From contig NW_003314331.1 in the NCBI RefSeq assembly GCF_000143415.4, positions 666,114 through 730,113 of the forward strand: a DNA stretch of 64,000 bases, read 5' to 3'. Position numbers and translations under genes: made by a program. Under the pieces are notes generated by a model. The model was given only the letters and a program-made list of their open reading frames with translations. It had not been told where the DNA came from and searched no databases. This DNA comes from Selaginella moellendorffii (taxonomy: Eukaryota > Streptophyta > Lycopodiopsida > Selaginellales > Selaginellaceae). This document shows, piece by piece, positions 14,474 through 22,738 of the stretch; the first letter of the stretch is position 1; each line of letters opens with the position of its first letter.

Positions 14474-14528
14474 GTTAAGCGTCCTTGGGTTTGAATAGTA
14501 CTGGGCTGGGTGACCTCCCGGGAAGTCC
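14474..14528 (+). promoter_or_regulatory. 5S rRNA-like internal Pol III promoter in Cassandra 5-prime LTR
   Basis: About 55 bases follow the 3-prime half of plant 5S rRNA: GTTAAGCG then CTTGGG (A-box region), TAGTACTGGG (intermediate element) and TGGGTGACCTCCCGGGAAG (C-box). The equivalent in the right LTR is 14,885-14,939. The 5-prime half of 5S rRNA is absent. In known Cassandra elements this segment is transcribed by RNA polymerase III; activity here is inferred. Confidence 0.85.
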
Positions 14529-14547
14529 AAACCCAGGAGCTTACATT

Positions 14548-14559
14548 TGGTATCGGAGC
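14548..14559 (+). promoter_or_regulatory. Primer-binding site, initiator-Met tRNA
   Basis: TGGTATCGGAGC lies two bases after the left LTR. It differs by one base from the usual plant TGGTATCAGAGC site complementary to the 3-prime end of initiator methionine tRNA, and is identical to the site of the 162-bp-LTR family (complement at 15,800-15,811). Confidence 0.88.
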
Positions 14560-16266
14560 GGTCTCGGGTCTGACTCTGTTGGTTGGCTTAGGGGAATCGC
14601 ACGGGAATCGCACCACGTGTTGATTGACATCTGGCTGGTCCAGTTTGCTCCTGCTGGGCTCGACCCGAGGGGTAGGGTGTCAAGAGAGCAGGGCTCTCGG
14701 GAGAGCTGCGGCTCTCAACTTCTGTTCACGAGGGCGTGAACTTGCAGGGAAGCATGGTGGATTGTAAGCAACCAAAGGGAACGATTCGAAAGACGATCCA
14801 TGGGGTTCAAATATAGAGGGAAAGGGCTCATGAACAAGAGTGCACCCCCTTTTCCAATTGGTTAAGGGTCTTGGGATATTTGGGGTTAAGCGTCCTTGGG
14901 TTTGAATAGTACTGAGCTGGGTGACCTCCCGGGAAGTCCAAACCCAGGAGCTTACACCCTCCCCTCGTCAGGGAATGATCGTCTGCAATCATAGTTAGGC
15001 CACCCTCCGGTCACCATGGTCCTTCTTTTAGGGTCTACCAAACCTTGGTTCTCCCCCTAGATTCACCATGTTGAATATTCCTTCAGAATATTCTTGCCCC
15101 ACTCGTCAGCCATGAGAATCAAACTAGGCTCCAATACCAATAGTAGGATCCTATCCCTTACACCCTAAGCCAACTGGCTAAAAGGGTGATCACTTGATTG
15201 CAGAGACCTTTCTTTATCCTATTATCCTGACCTAGTGCTTAACAATCCTATCTTTCAAAGATGTCAATGTCCTCATTGACTATTGACTAACAACCCCTAT
15301 TGAGCCAAGGGGAACCAACACTTCCATTTCCACACTAGGCTCCAATACCAATAGTAGGATCCTATCCCTTACACCCTAAGCCAACTGGCTAAAAGGGTGA
15401 TCACTTAATTGCAGAGACCTTTCTTTATCCTATTATCCTGACCTAGTGCTTAACAATCCTATTTTTCAAAGATGTCAATGTCCTCATTGACTATTGACTA
15501 ACAACCCCTACTGAGCCAAGGGGAACTAGCACCTCCATTTCCGCACTCAATCTATCAATCCTTCCATTGTGTAGATTAGCTATTCCATGTGAGATAACTA
15601 ATCATCCACCCGTACCGTAGTCATCATCCACCCGTACCGTAGTCCCATGGTGGATAGATACTCCACACAAGAGGAAGGACGTACGCATGGATGCCCAATA
15701 CGTACGATTTCAAATTTAGGGGTAGGAATATATCTTGCTCAAGGGTATATTATACTTTTAAGTAGCCACTAATAAATGGGAATCAAACCCGTGCCATTTG
15801 CTCCGATACCAACTGTAGCGCACCTTATCTCTCTCCCCTTAAGCCAACTGGAAAAAGGGCAATTGCTTGATGAGAGAGCCCTTAGTGGCTATTTTATCCC
15901 CATTTATCCCCCAAGGTTCCAAGGATCCATGGTGACAGTATATCCAAATCTCATCCCATAATCACATGCGCTACAACATGGATGTCCAATACATATGATT
16001 TCAAATTTAGGGGTAGGAATATACCTTGCTCAAGGGTATATTATATTTTTAAGTAGCCATTAATCAATGGGAATTGAACTTGTGCCATTTTCTCTGATAC
16101 CAACTGTAGCGTACCCTATCTCTCTCCCCTTAAGCTAACTGGAAAAGAGGCAATTGTTTGATGAGAGAGCCCTTAGTGGCTATTTTATCCCTATTTATCC
16201 CCCAAGGTTCTAAGGATCCACGATGACAGTATATCCAAATTTCATCCCATAATCACATGTGCTACA

Positions 16267-16334
16267 AACATCCTTGGGTTTGAATAATACTAGGCTGGGT
16301 GACCTCTTGGGAAGTTCAAATTTAGAAACTTATA
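16267..16334 (+). repeat. Tail of Cassandra LTR closing the nest
   Basis: CCTTGGGTTTGAATAATAC followed by GGCTGGGTGACCTCTTGGG is the 5S-like end of a Cassandra LTR. It continues the LTR piece that stops at 13,971, with AACAT repeated at the break, showing that the 162-bp-LTR array inserted into this LTR. Confidence 0.8.
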
Positions 16335-17330
16335 AATAGTTCTTTCAAATTTACAAGTGCCCTTTTGCAATCTTTAAACTAAATAAAAAATGATGTTAAT
16401 AACTTCAGTAATGCTTACAACTGTGCAGTATGATCAGAAAGATAATCAATAAAATGACTGAAATATTACACCTTATCTAGAAAGTATTGCACATCATTTA
16501 TACACTTTGGAGTATAGAACTTTATAACAACCACAAGTTTGTTATGATCAACTTTCAAATCTTCACAAAAAATATAGTATCTAAAATAAGTTATATCTTT
16601 AAACCCAAACACGCACTTTGACCTCTTTAGTTTCAAACTAAATTCCCACAACTTATTTAACACCTTGTAAACATCACAAATGTGCTCTTTTTACATCCCT
16701 TATGAGTGGATTAAGATATTATTGATGAAGTCACCAATCACTTTTAACATATTGTAAAGAATCTTATTTGCTAGAAAATTGCTAAAACATTGTTCAAATT
16801 GAATAACATCACCATGAACTTGTATAAATCAAATAGTACAAAAAACAATTTTAGGAACATCCTCTTTAGCCATTAGCATTTGCTAACATCTAAAATCAAA
16901 ATTTAATTTGATGAACCAATTATTTCTCTAAAAACAGTCTAAAGTGTGAGGAAGAAGGGATATATTCAAGATAATCACATTGTTTAACTGACAATAGTTG
17001 ATGTAAAATCAAATACTCCCTAGGCTTTATCATAAAATAATGTTCATATATTCTGAGACTTTTCAATAATACCTTTTTCTAATATCTTTTTGACATTTGC
17101 ATATATAATCTTTATCTCTTTTAATAATTGATGCTAAATAGGAACCTTGATTGGACAAGCAATTATAATGTTGCTTAATTGATAATCAAGCCATTGTGAT
17201 TTTTATATAATATTCTAGTGATTGTGAGCAATGTGTTTACGAAATTACTTACATAAATGATAATTAACCCCAAAGTGGTTAATAATGATCTTGCAAAAAG
17301 CATCTATGCCAATGATAAAAGCACAGTATA

Positions 17331-18585
17331 CTATAAGCTTGTCTTCTTCAAAGCCATCTCAAAAGAAGATGTCATCACAGATGATATCAGAGTACTAGGA
17401 ACCACACCTTCTTGACCACATGCATGAGCCTGGCAGTCAAGAATGATCTTGCCTAGCCATGGCTCCACTCTAACCTTGGCCAGTTTTAATCCGAAGTTCA
17501 TGAGCCTCCAGTTCTTCACTTCATCATCCTTAGCTATGGCTTCCAACCACTACAAACTCATCATTGCGTGACTGATAGCACTGATGCTGGGAGGCTCCAC
17601 AAAGATGAAGTTTTCCACATTAGTGCCAGAAGCTTGAGAACTACTATCCCCATGTGCAAACGGGAAATTTCAGAAGTCCCCAGCAGCAGACACTAGAACT
17701 AGTGTGCCCTGCATGACCAGCCTTTTGAGTGGTAGAGCTTTAACTGATTGCCATAAGCTCCAGAGTTATCATCCCAGTCTGTGGATCAAAGATGGCTTGC
17801 TTTGACAATCCTAGATCCACCACGTACCTAGTAGCTGAGAAAGTGAGTATCAACTACATGGTTCAAGGAAGATCATCATAATCGTTAAAGATGTCTCAGT
17901 GATATTTGTTGCAAAGACTATCTTTCTTGTACCAGCTGATGCTGCCTCGAATACCAGTTGCTGATCCTCTTGACGAAGCCTTCCATGAAACAAGCGCGCA
18001 TGGCATATCCGTCTGGGATGTGAAAAAAAGCTATATCTCCATCCTCAACGTCCCTATGGAGCTCACAAACTCTTTCCATTGTCCTTGTTACATGGTTGTC
18101 GATGTTGGCATTCCTGCGCAGATCTCAACTGGGTACTTCCTTCCAGGAACGACAAGTGTTCGATGCAAAAGTAGTCGCTGAAAAGTTCTGCATTGGCTGT
18201 AGCTGGCATGATGATGAGTCTCAAGTCCGACCATGCACGCATACATTCCTTCAGTACTGCTAGGAGTAAATCGATGCTCAGGCTTCGCTCGTGTGCTTCA
18301 TCCACCACAATGCAGCTGAACCAGTTGAGATTTCTAGTCGAGAGATAAAGTTGAAGCAGTACGTGATCCATGGTGTAGACCATTTTGGCAAGGTCCTGTT
18401 GATCCCTGTATAACAAGGTGCCAATGGAATTTATCTTCTCGTAACAGCCGTGGCATTCTTTGGCAACCCGTCGAGTAAGAGCAAAAGCTGCTACTTTCCT
18501 TGGCTGTGTACAAAGGATGGACTTGAGAAACAACCATCACATAAATATTGAACGAGTTGAGTGCTCTTCCCAGACTAATCAACAC
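17331..18585 (-). pseudogene. DEAH11/12-like helicase relic (copy B)
   Basis: The frame 18,533-18,063 carries QPRKVAA, VDEAHERSL and IIMPATANAELFSDYF, almost as in copy A. Frame 17,546-17,331 carries VEPWLGKIILDCQAH and GQEGVV, the helicase C-terminal region of DEAH11/12 proteins. The piece between them is broken by frameshifts and a deletion near 17,990 and 18,118. No Walker A exon, RING or IBR segment was found. It has the same truncated form as copy A, so the truncation predates the duplication. Confidence 0.8.
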
Positions 18586-18809
18586 AGTAACCTATAGATT
18601 AATGCAAAGAAACTAGATGATAAAAACTTCTGGAGGTTCAGGCCAGAAATCATGCGGGGACGATCGCTTCCACCTAAAACCCTGGGAGAAAAACGTTTGA
18701 GCGGGAACACGCCAAAAACAGTAACCTTTATAGCTCTCTAGTGTCACCCCGATGGTTTAATCTCCAAGGTCTAGATGCCTTTCCACTCCTATCTATTTTT
18801 ACTTTATTT

Positions 18810-19794
18810 TCATTCATTCATTCGTATACTGTTTAGCAGAGAAGCATACTCAAACTCATCCAGTTCTCCTTTGCTCTTCAATTCTTCAATCAATGCTTCA
18901 TCTGCAGCTGCATACCGGTTATACCCTGGAGGCATTTCTTCCTTGGATTTGTATAACTCGAAGCCTAGGCCTGCGTTGAGAAATCCATCGAGTCCCTGAA
19001 AAGCTTCCCAGATTTGAGATGCAAGAGGGCGGGGTGGCTCAGGCACAATGAAGATTCCCAAGGCTGGATGTTTTTTGCAGATCCGTTTGAGGTTTTCGTA
19101 TTCAATCCGTTGGACGCAGAAACGAGGATGGTATTGCGGGAAGTCTGCTACCTGAACGATATAACCCACCTGAAAACGTACACAAATAAACATACAAAGA
19201 AACAGAGAATAGAAACTGATACAAACTCCAAGATGAATTCTCTTCATTGGTCCAGTGTAAGTCCTCTCTGCCCAGTCCTCATTTCGCAGGGGATCTCTTG
19301 AACAGTGATAAGTATCGTGTCCCTTCGCTAGGCAGAGGTAGCATTTCTTTTGTTCATGAGCAAAAGGATCCACTCCAGGCTAAAACAAAAAAAAAACAAA
19401 AAACAAAGAGTCAAAAATTCAATAAGTGAGCTTTCTTACCCCCTTGCAGTGTCTTTCCCAATGACCTCTCTGCTTACATCTTCTGCATTGGTCGACGAGT
19501 AATCCCTCCTTCTCACCGGGACGATGAGTTCCTATGATCTCGTACCTGTTACAAACAAAAGCAAGTAAACATCAAACCATATAACCTTGCTTACCTTGCT
19601 TGCATACGATCGTAATCGTCCTCGATTGCAAAAATGTCCACCTCCTTCGGCTTTTCCTTTGTGAACTTCCTGTTGCTGCTGCCGCCGTCGTAAGCCTTCT
19701 TGTGCTGCCCGTTGCTGCTGTTGCCGTCATAAGCCTTCTTGTACTGCCCGTTGCTGTAAGCCTTCATTTTCGGAAAGAAAATGTCCAGAACCAA
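18810..19794 (-). CDS. Zinc-knuckle (CCHC x2) protein, copy B, four exons
   Basis: The exon layout is the same as in copy A (6,428-7,401) and the frame is equally intact. The N-terminus has KKAYDG repeats, the second knuckle CYLCLAKGHDTYHC is in exon 3, and the C-terminal ELDEFEYASLLNSIRMNE is identical. The few differences are mostly substitutions, for example LGVC against LDVC at the exon 3 end. Because both copies keep all splice sites and frame, both may be expressed, or the duplication may be very recent. The upstream flank diverges completely from copy A beyond 19,800, so the two genes probably have different promoters. Confidence 0.72.
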
Positions 19795-19851
19795 CAGGGA
19801 GCTATAAGAGTCCGTTCTTGTCCTGCGGTATTGAAAACCAGCTTTAATTCA

Positions 19852-20052
19852 TCATGTGTATCGAGGATCCCTTACCTGGACAATACTATCAAAGATAGCC
19901 TTGAGGAGAGCTTTGGAACGCGATGTAGGTACCAGATCGGCAAGAATTCCTGTAGCAGCCTGCTGCATTGAAAAGATACGATGGAAGACCGTATCACGGA
20001 GGGCCTTGAGGAGCGATGTAGCTCCGTGCAACACGATCACAGGCGACGGCAA
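19852..20052 (-). CDS. Short ORF upstream of zinc-knuckle copy B, uncertain
   Basis: This is a 66-codon frame with two related units, SLLKALRDTVFHRIF and ALLKAIFDSIVQ. A GTAAGG donor follows the second. It could be an upstream exon of the zinc-knuckle gene, but joining it in phase to the next acceptor runs into a stop. No family was recognised. Confidence 0.2.
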   Translation of the reverse strand: MPSPVIVLHGATSLLKALRDTVFHRIFSMQQAATGILADLVPTSRSKALLKAIFDSIVQVRDPRYT

Positions 20053-20222
20053 TCGGAGACGAGATTCTGGCGATTACTCACTCTTAGCTAATGTGGACCG
20101 CCAAACCCTAAACTTTATACCAAGTATATTTTTAAGTATCGACAGTGTAAAATCAAACGAACGGCCACTGCTGTTCCCGCTGCTGTGGAACGAAAACTAG
20201 TTAAGTCAGTTATATGTTATTC

Positions 20223-22567
20223 TTATAAAGGTGGTGGATGTCTAATGTTACTGGCTTGCTCTAGAGCGTATGCTATCTCGATAAGAACACCCTCGGAGCC
20301 TTTGTTTCCCAGGAAGCAAATCCCAAATGGAAAACCGGTGGGAGGAGCGTAGCCTGCGGGGATCGAAATGGCAGGATATCCGGCGATGGCTGCTGTGAGC
20401 GAGATTGCCGACACCGCAGTTGGAGCCACCAGCGCGTGGAGATCGTGCGTCTGGAGCAAGTAATCGATCCCATTCTCCGTGAGGAACTTGTTCCTTGCGA
20501 GAGCATCTTTGTATGCTTGCGACTGTTGATCCTCTTGCCGAGCTTGAGCTTCGATGAATACATCTTGGCCAAAACGATCTAGTTTCTGCACAGTTTTGTG
20601 TAAATTTTAGAGTTTTTTCAGCGGTTCCTACCTCGTCTGTGTGTTCCTCGTTGAATCTAATCACGTCCTCGAGGCTGCGAACTTTGCTTGTGGTGAGCTC
20701 GGACAGATACTTCTGAAGATCATGCTTGAAATCGATTTGTAGCACCAGATCCTCGTTCTTTGTGCTCACGATCTCTTCAGCGTTAGGCAGCTCCAGATCC
20801 TTGACAATCACTGCTCCTCTAGCTCTGTCCCAAAGAAAGAAAAGAAAAAAAGAGCAAAGATTTCAAAGCATGAACGAGGATACTTAAAACCCAGTCACTC
20901 ACATTGCCAGAGAAAAGAGTTTCTCCATATCACCAGAAATCTCGTCGATGACAAAGTATTTTCCAGCAAGCACGCCCAGCCTCTTCCCGCGAAGACCATC
21001 CCTTTTCAGAAACTGCTTGTATCCTCCTCTGGGAATGTATGCAGCCGCGGCAGTAGTAGCACTGTCGAGATCATCTACACCAACGATCACGTCAAGAACT
21101 TCGACCGCATCTTTCATGGTTCTGCAAATCGGCCTGCGATAATCCAAGCGTTAAAAGCTGTAAGCTTTCGTGATCATAACTTCTTGATTACCCGACTGAG
21201 TCCATATTATGCGAGAGCGGGATCACTCCCGCTCGGCTCGTGAGTCCAACCGTGGGCTTGATCCCGACGACTGCAGCAAAACTGGCCGGGTTGATTATCG
21301 ATCCATCGGTCTCCGTCCCGAGAGTGACTGTAGCCATGTTTGCAGAAACTCCGACTGCGGAGCCGCTGCTGGAACCGAAAGTTGTTTGGACTGGATCATA
21401 TGGATTCTGTTTTCAACAACAATCGCAAGATCAGAAATGAAAAAAAGAATCAGCTTATACATACCATGGTTTGTCCACCACGGGGACTCCACCCATGCGG
21501 AGCTTCTGTAGATCTGAAATACATCCACTCGCTAAGGTTGGCTTTGCCGAAGATGATCGCACCGGCGTCACGTAACTTCTTCACAACGCCAGCGTCTCTT
21601 GGAACAATGGAATCGACCAGAGCCAGAGATCCAGCCGTGGTCTGGAGCTTGTCCTTCGTGGCGATATTGTCCTTGAGAAGAATTGGAATGCCGCGCAAGC
21701 CTACGACAGAACAGAAAAAAAACACACAGAAAAATATCACAAAATTATATAAACTGAAATGCAAACCTTTGCAACTCTCGGCTCCGTGTTGTTTCCTGTA
21801 AGTATCGGCTTCATTGGCGAGCTCCAATGCGTCGGGAGACACCTCGATCACGGCTTTGAGCTGGGGATTCAGCCGCGTGATCCGAGCAATGTAAAACTCC
21901 ACCAGCTGTTTTGATGTTAGAGTTCCTGCTTTCAGTGCTTCTTGAATGTCTTCCACAGTGGCTTCTTCGATTGGGAATTGTGGAGTTGGAACAATACCGT
22001 CGGGCTCAAAGCTTCCAACCATTGTAAGCAGCACACGATCTTCACCATCTTTTCCTTGGATCTTTTGCAAGTCACACTTGAAGTCACCTTCTAGCATGCT
22101 GTACATTTGCGGAAGCCATCAAATATCAATCACACACTTCTTTGAAGCGAGCACTTACACTCTGGTCCCAAACTCCTCCTGGATAATGGCCCTCAAAGTT
22201 TCAGCATAATGCACAATAACCTCTCGAAACCTTCGGAAAAACAGAGATAAGAAACAGAAAGGAAAATGTTTTCGGAAGTGAAAACCATGTACCTGTAGAT
22301 TGTTGGGTCTTGAATGATCCCAGGAGCCAGTGAGCGAAATGGGATGACTTCCATGGCCCGAATGAGCTCGTCAGAGAGTGTAGGAACCGCCATTTGCAAA
22401 CGCTGGGCTTGCGCTCTACAAAGCGGTGCCTGGCGGTGAAACAATTGAGCAGCATATAAATTCGTGACACCCATCTCTTGGGCAATCTGGTTGAAGCTCT
22501 TCCCTGCATTTTGCTTGGCTTCCAGAAGCTGCAGCACAAGCTCCTCTTTTCTCACATCTGTAGCCAT
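20223..22567 (-). CDS. Cyanase-amidase fusion protein, eight exons
   Basis: Exons: 22567-22293, 22230-22159, 22098-21767, 21700-21465, 21406-21192, 21133-20903, 20824-20632, 20585-20223, all GT-AG and in phase, giving 638 residues. Residues 1-150 are a cyanase (cyanate plus bicarbonate to ammonia and CO2): helical N-terminal domain with LTNVYVAQLF-like TNLYAAQLFHRQ, then DPTIYRFREV holding Arg92 and Glu95, equivalent to E. coli Arg96 and Glu99. The third active-site residue, Ser122, aligns without gaps to Leu118. Residues 155-638 are an amidase-signature enzyme: Lys236 (LLKDN), FGSSSGSAV (316-323) and nucleophile Ser341 in ETDGSI. Its relatives are plant amidases of the GatA-like type; the substrate is unknown. 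Exon 3 holds both the cyanase end and the amidase start with no stop. No signal peptide is seen; probably cytosolic. Confidence 0.9.
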
Positions 22568-22738
22568 AGCCCCTAAGTATTGAGTGTCTAGGGCTCGTCA
22601 AGTTATCCAGGGAGTAGTATATAAGATAGTTTAGGACAAATACCCTGGTTAAAAACTTTAATCATAAAAGGCTAAATTACAAACTACTAAATTAATAAAG
22701 GGTAAAGGACTTATGTCTTGAAAAATGACAGACAGAGC
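22568..22738. other. Short intergenic spacer between the FHA and cyanase-amidase genes
   Basis: The two genes lie in the same minus-strand orientation, FHA upstream. The 171 bases must hold the end of the FHA transcript and the start of the fusion transcript. No clear TATA box was found. Confidence 0.4.

Larger units (their letters stand above)
14352..14956 (+). mobile_element. Complete Cassandra-type TRIM retrotransposon
   Basis: The two LTRs are 194 bp each, 14,352-14,545 and 14,763-14,956, very similar to each other and bounded by TGTAAGC and GCTTACA. A primer-binding site follows the left LTR, and a purine-rich AGGGAAGCATGGTGGA precedes the right one. CCCTC lies on both sides (14,347-14,351 and 14,957-14,961). 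The 217-bp interior has no meaningful coding capacity, so the element depends on proteins supplied in trans. The 3-prime third of each LTR matches plant 5S rRNA, which is the defining trait of Cassandra. A 50-bp flanking segment is repeated on both sides, so a simple insertion does not explain everything. Confidence 0.9.
14196..15455 (-). mobile_element. TRIM family with 104-bp LTRs, three LTRs, nested
   Basis: Three 104-bp LTRs lie at 14,196-14,299 (TGTTAGG...CCTAACA), 15,141-15,244 and 15,352-15,455 (both now TAGTAGG...TTAACA). GGCTCCAATACCAA lies just left of the second and third, the complement of a TTGGTATTGGAGCC primer-binding site, so the element is on the minus strand. The first LTR is preceded, in minus orientation, by the purine tract GATGAGGGGAGGAT. 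Internal regions are 107 bp (15,245-15,351) and 841 bp, the latter enlarged by a Cassandra insertion. CTGAG occurs at 14,191-14,195 and again at 15,512-15,516, but a local duplication makes the target duplication ambiguous. Confidence 0.75.
13972..16266 (-). mobile_element. TRIM family with 162-bp LTRs, LTR-int-LTR-int-LTR array
   Basis: Three LTRs of 162 bp start TGTAGCG and end GCTACA: 13,972-14,133, 15,814-15,975 and 16,105-16,266. To the left of the second and third LTR, GCTCCGATACCA (15,800-15,811) and its variant at about 16,091-16,102 are the complement of TGGTATCGGAGC, a primer-binding site for initiator-Met tRNA on the minus strand. Next to the left LTR is a minus-strand polypurine tract (GAAGAGGGGGTGAG). 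AACAT flanks the whole array on both sides (13,967-13,971 and 16,267-16,271). The shorter internal region is 129 bp; neither has a coding frame. No 5S-like sequence is present. Confidence 0.85.
13718..16334. mobile_element. Nested TRIM cluster (outer boundaries)
   Basis: The outermost element is Cassandra-like: it opens with an LTR starting TGTAAGC at 13,718 and closes with the degraded LTR tail ending ACTTATA at 16,334. The flanks are AATAA (13,713-13,717) and AATAG (16,335-16,339), a one-mismatch 5-bp target duplication whose empty site AATAG is present in copy A. Inside lie, in order of nesting, the 162-bp-LTR family (13,972-16,266), the 104-bp-LTR family (14,196-15,455) and a complete Cassandra element (14,352-14,956). 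Confidence 0.85.
11900..17050 (-). mobile_element. Decayed Ty3/gypsy element, interrupted by the TRIM nest (copy B)
   Basis: The frame 16,663-16,466 reads SKCVFGFKDITYFRYYIF then VDHNKLVVVIKFYTPKCI, the end of a Ty3/gypsy reverse transcriptase (compare the family pattern of CxF...LG...G...DP.K...I..). Integrase-like sequence lies near 12,540-12,650, as in copy A. The element is on the minus strand, carries many stops, and is split by the nest at 13,718-16,334. No LTRs of its own were found. Confidence 0.75.
11067..19800. repeat. Segmental duplication, copy B
   Basis: This is colinear with 1,486-7,410. It includes Ty3/gypsy remnants, the helicase relic and an intact zinc-knuckle gene in the same order and orientation. 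Differences from copy A include the TRIM nest at 13,718-16,334, an extra segment around 12,650-13,030, and a local tandem repeat of about 110 bp at 13,205-13,560. Confidence 0.85.

Noticed and set aside
14474-14528. Genuine 5S rRNA gene
   Set aside because: Only the 3-prime half of 5S rRNA is present, and it recurs at the same place in several LTRs, so it is the Cassandra promoter module.
15781-15813. tRNA-derived SINE head (AATCAAACCCGTG resembles a B-box complement)
   Set aside because: No A-box or cloverleaf at the right distance; the adjacent GCTCCGATACCA is explained as a primer-binding site.
1486-19800. Assembly artefact as the cause of the A/B duplication
   Set aside because: The copies differ by many substitutions and indels and by a 2.6-kb insertion with a target duplication; only the near-identical zinc-knuckle part leaves some doubt.
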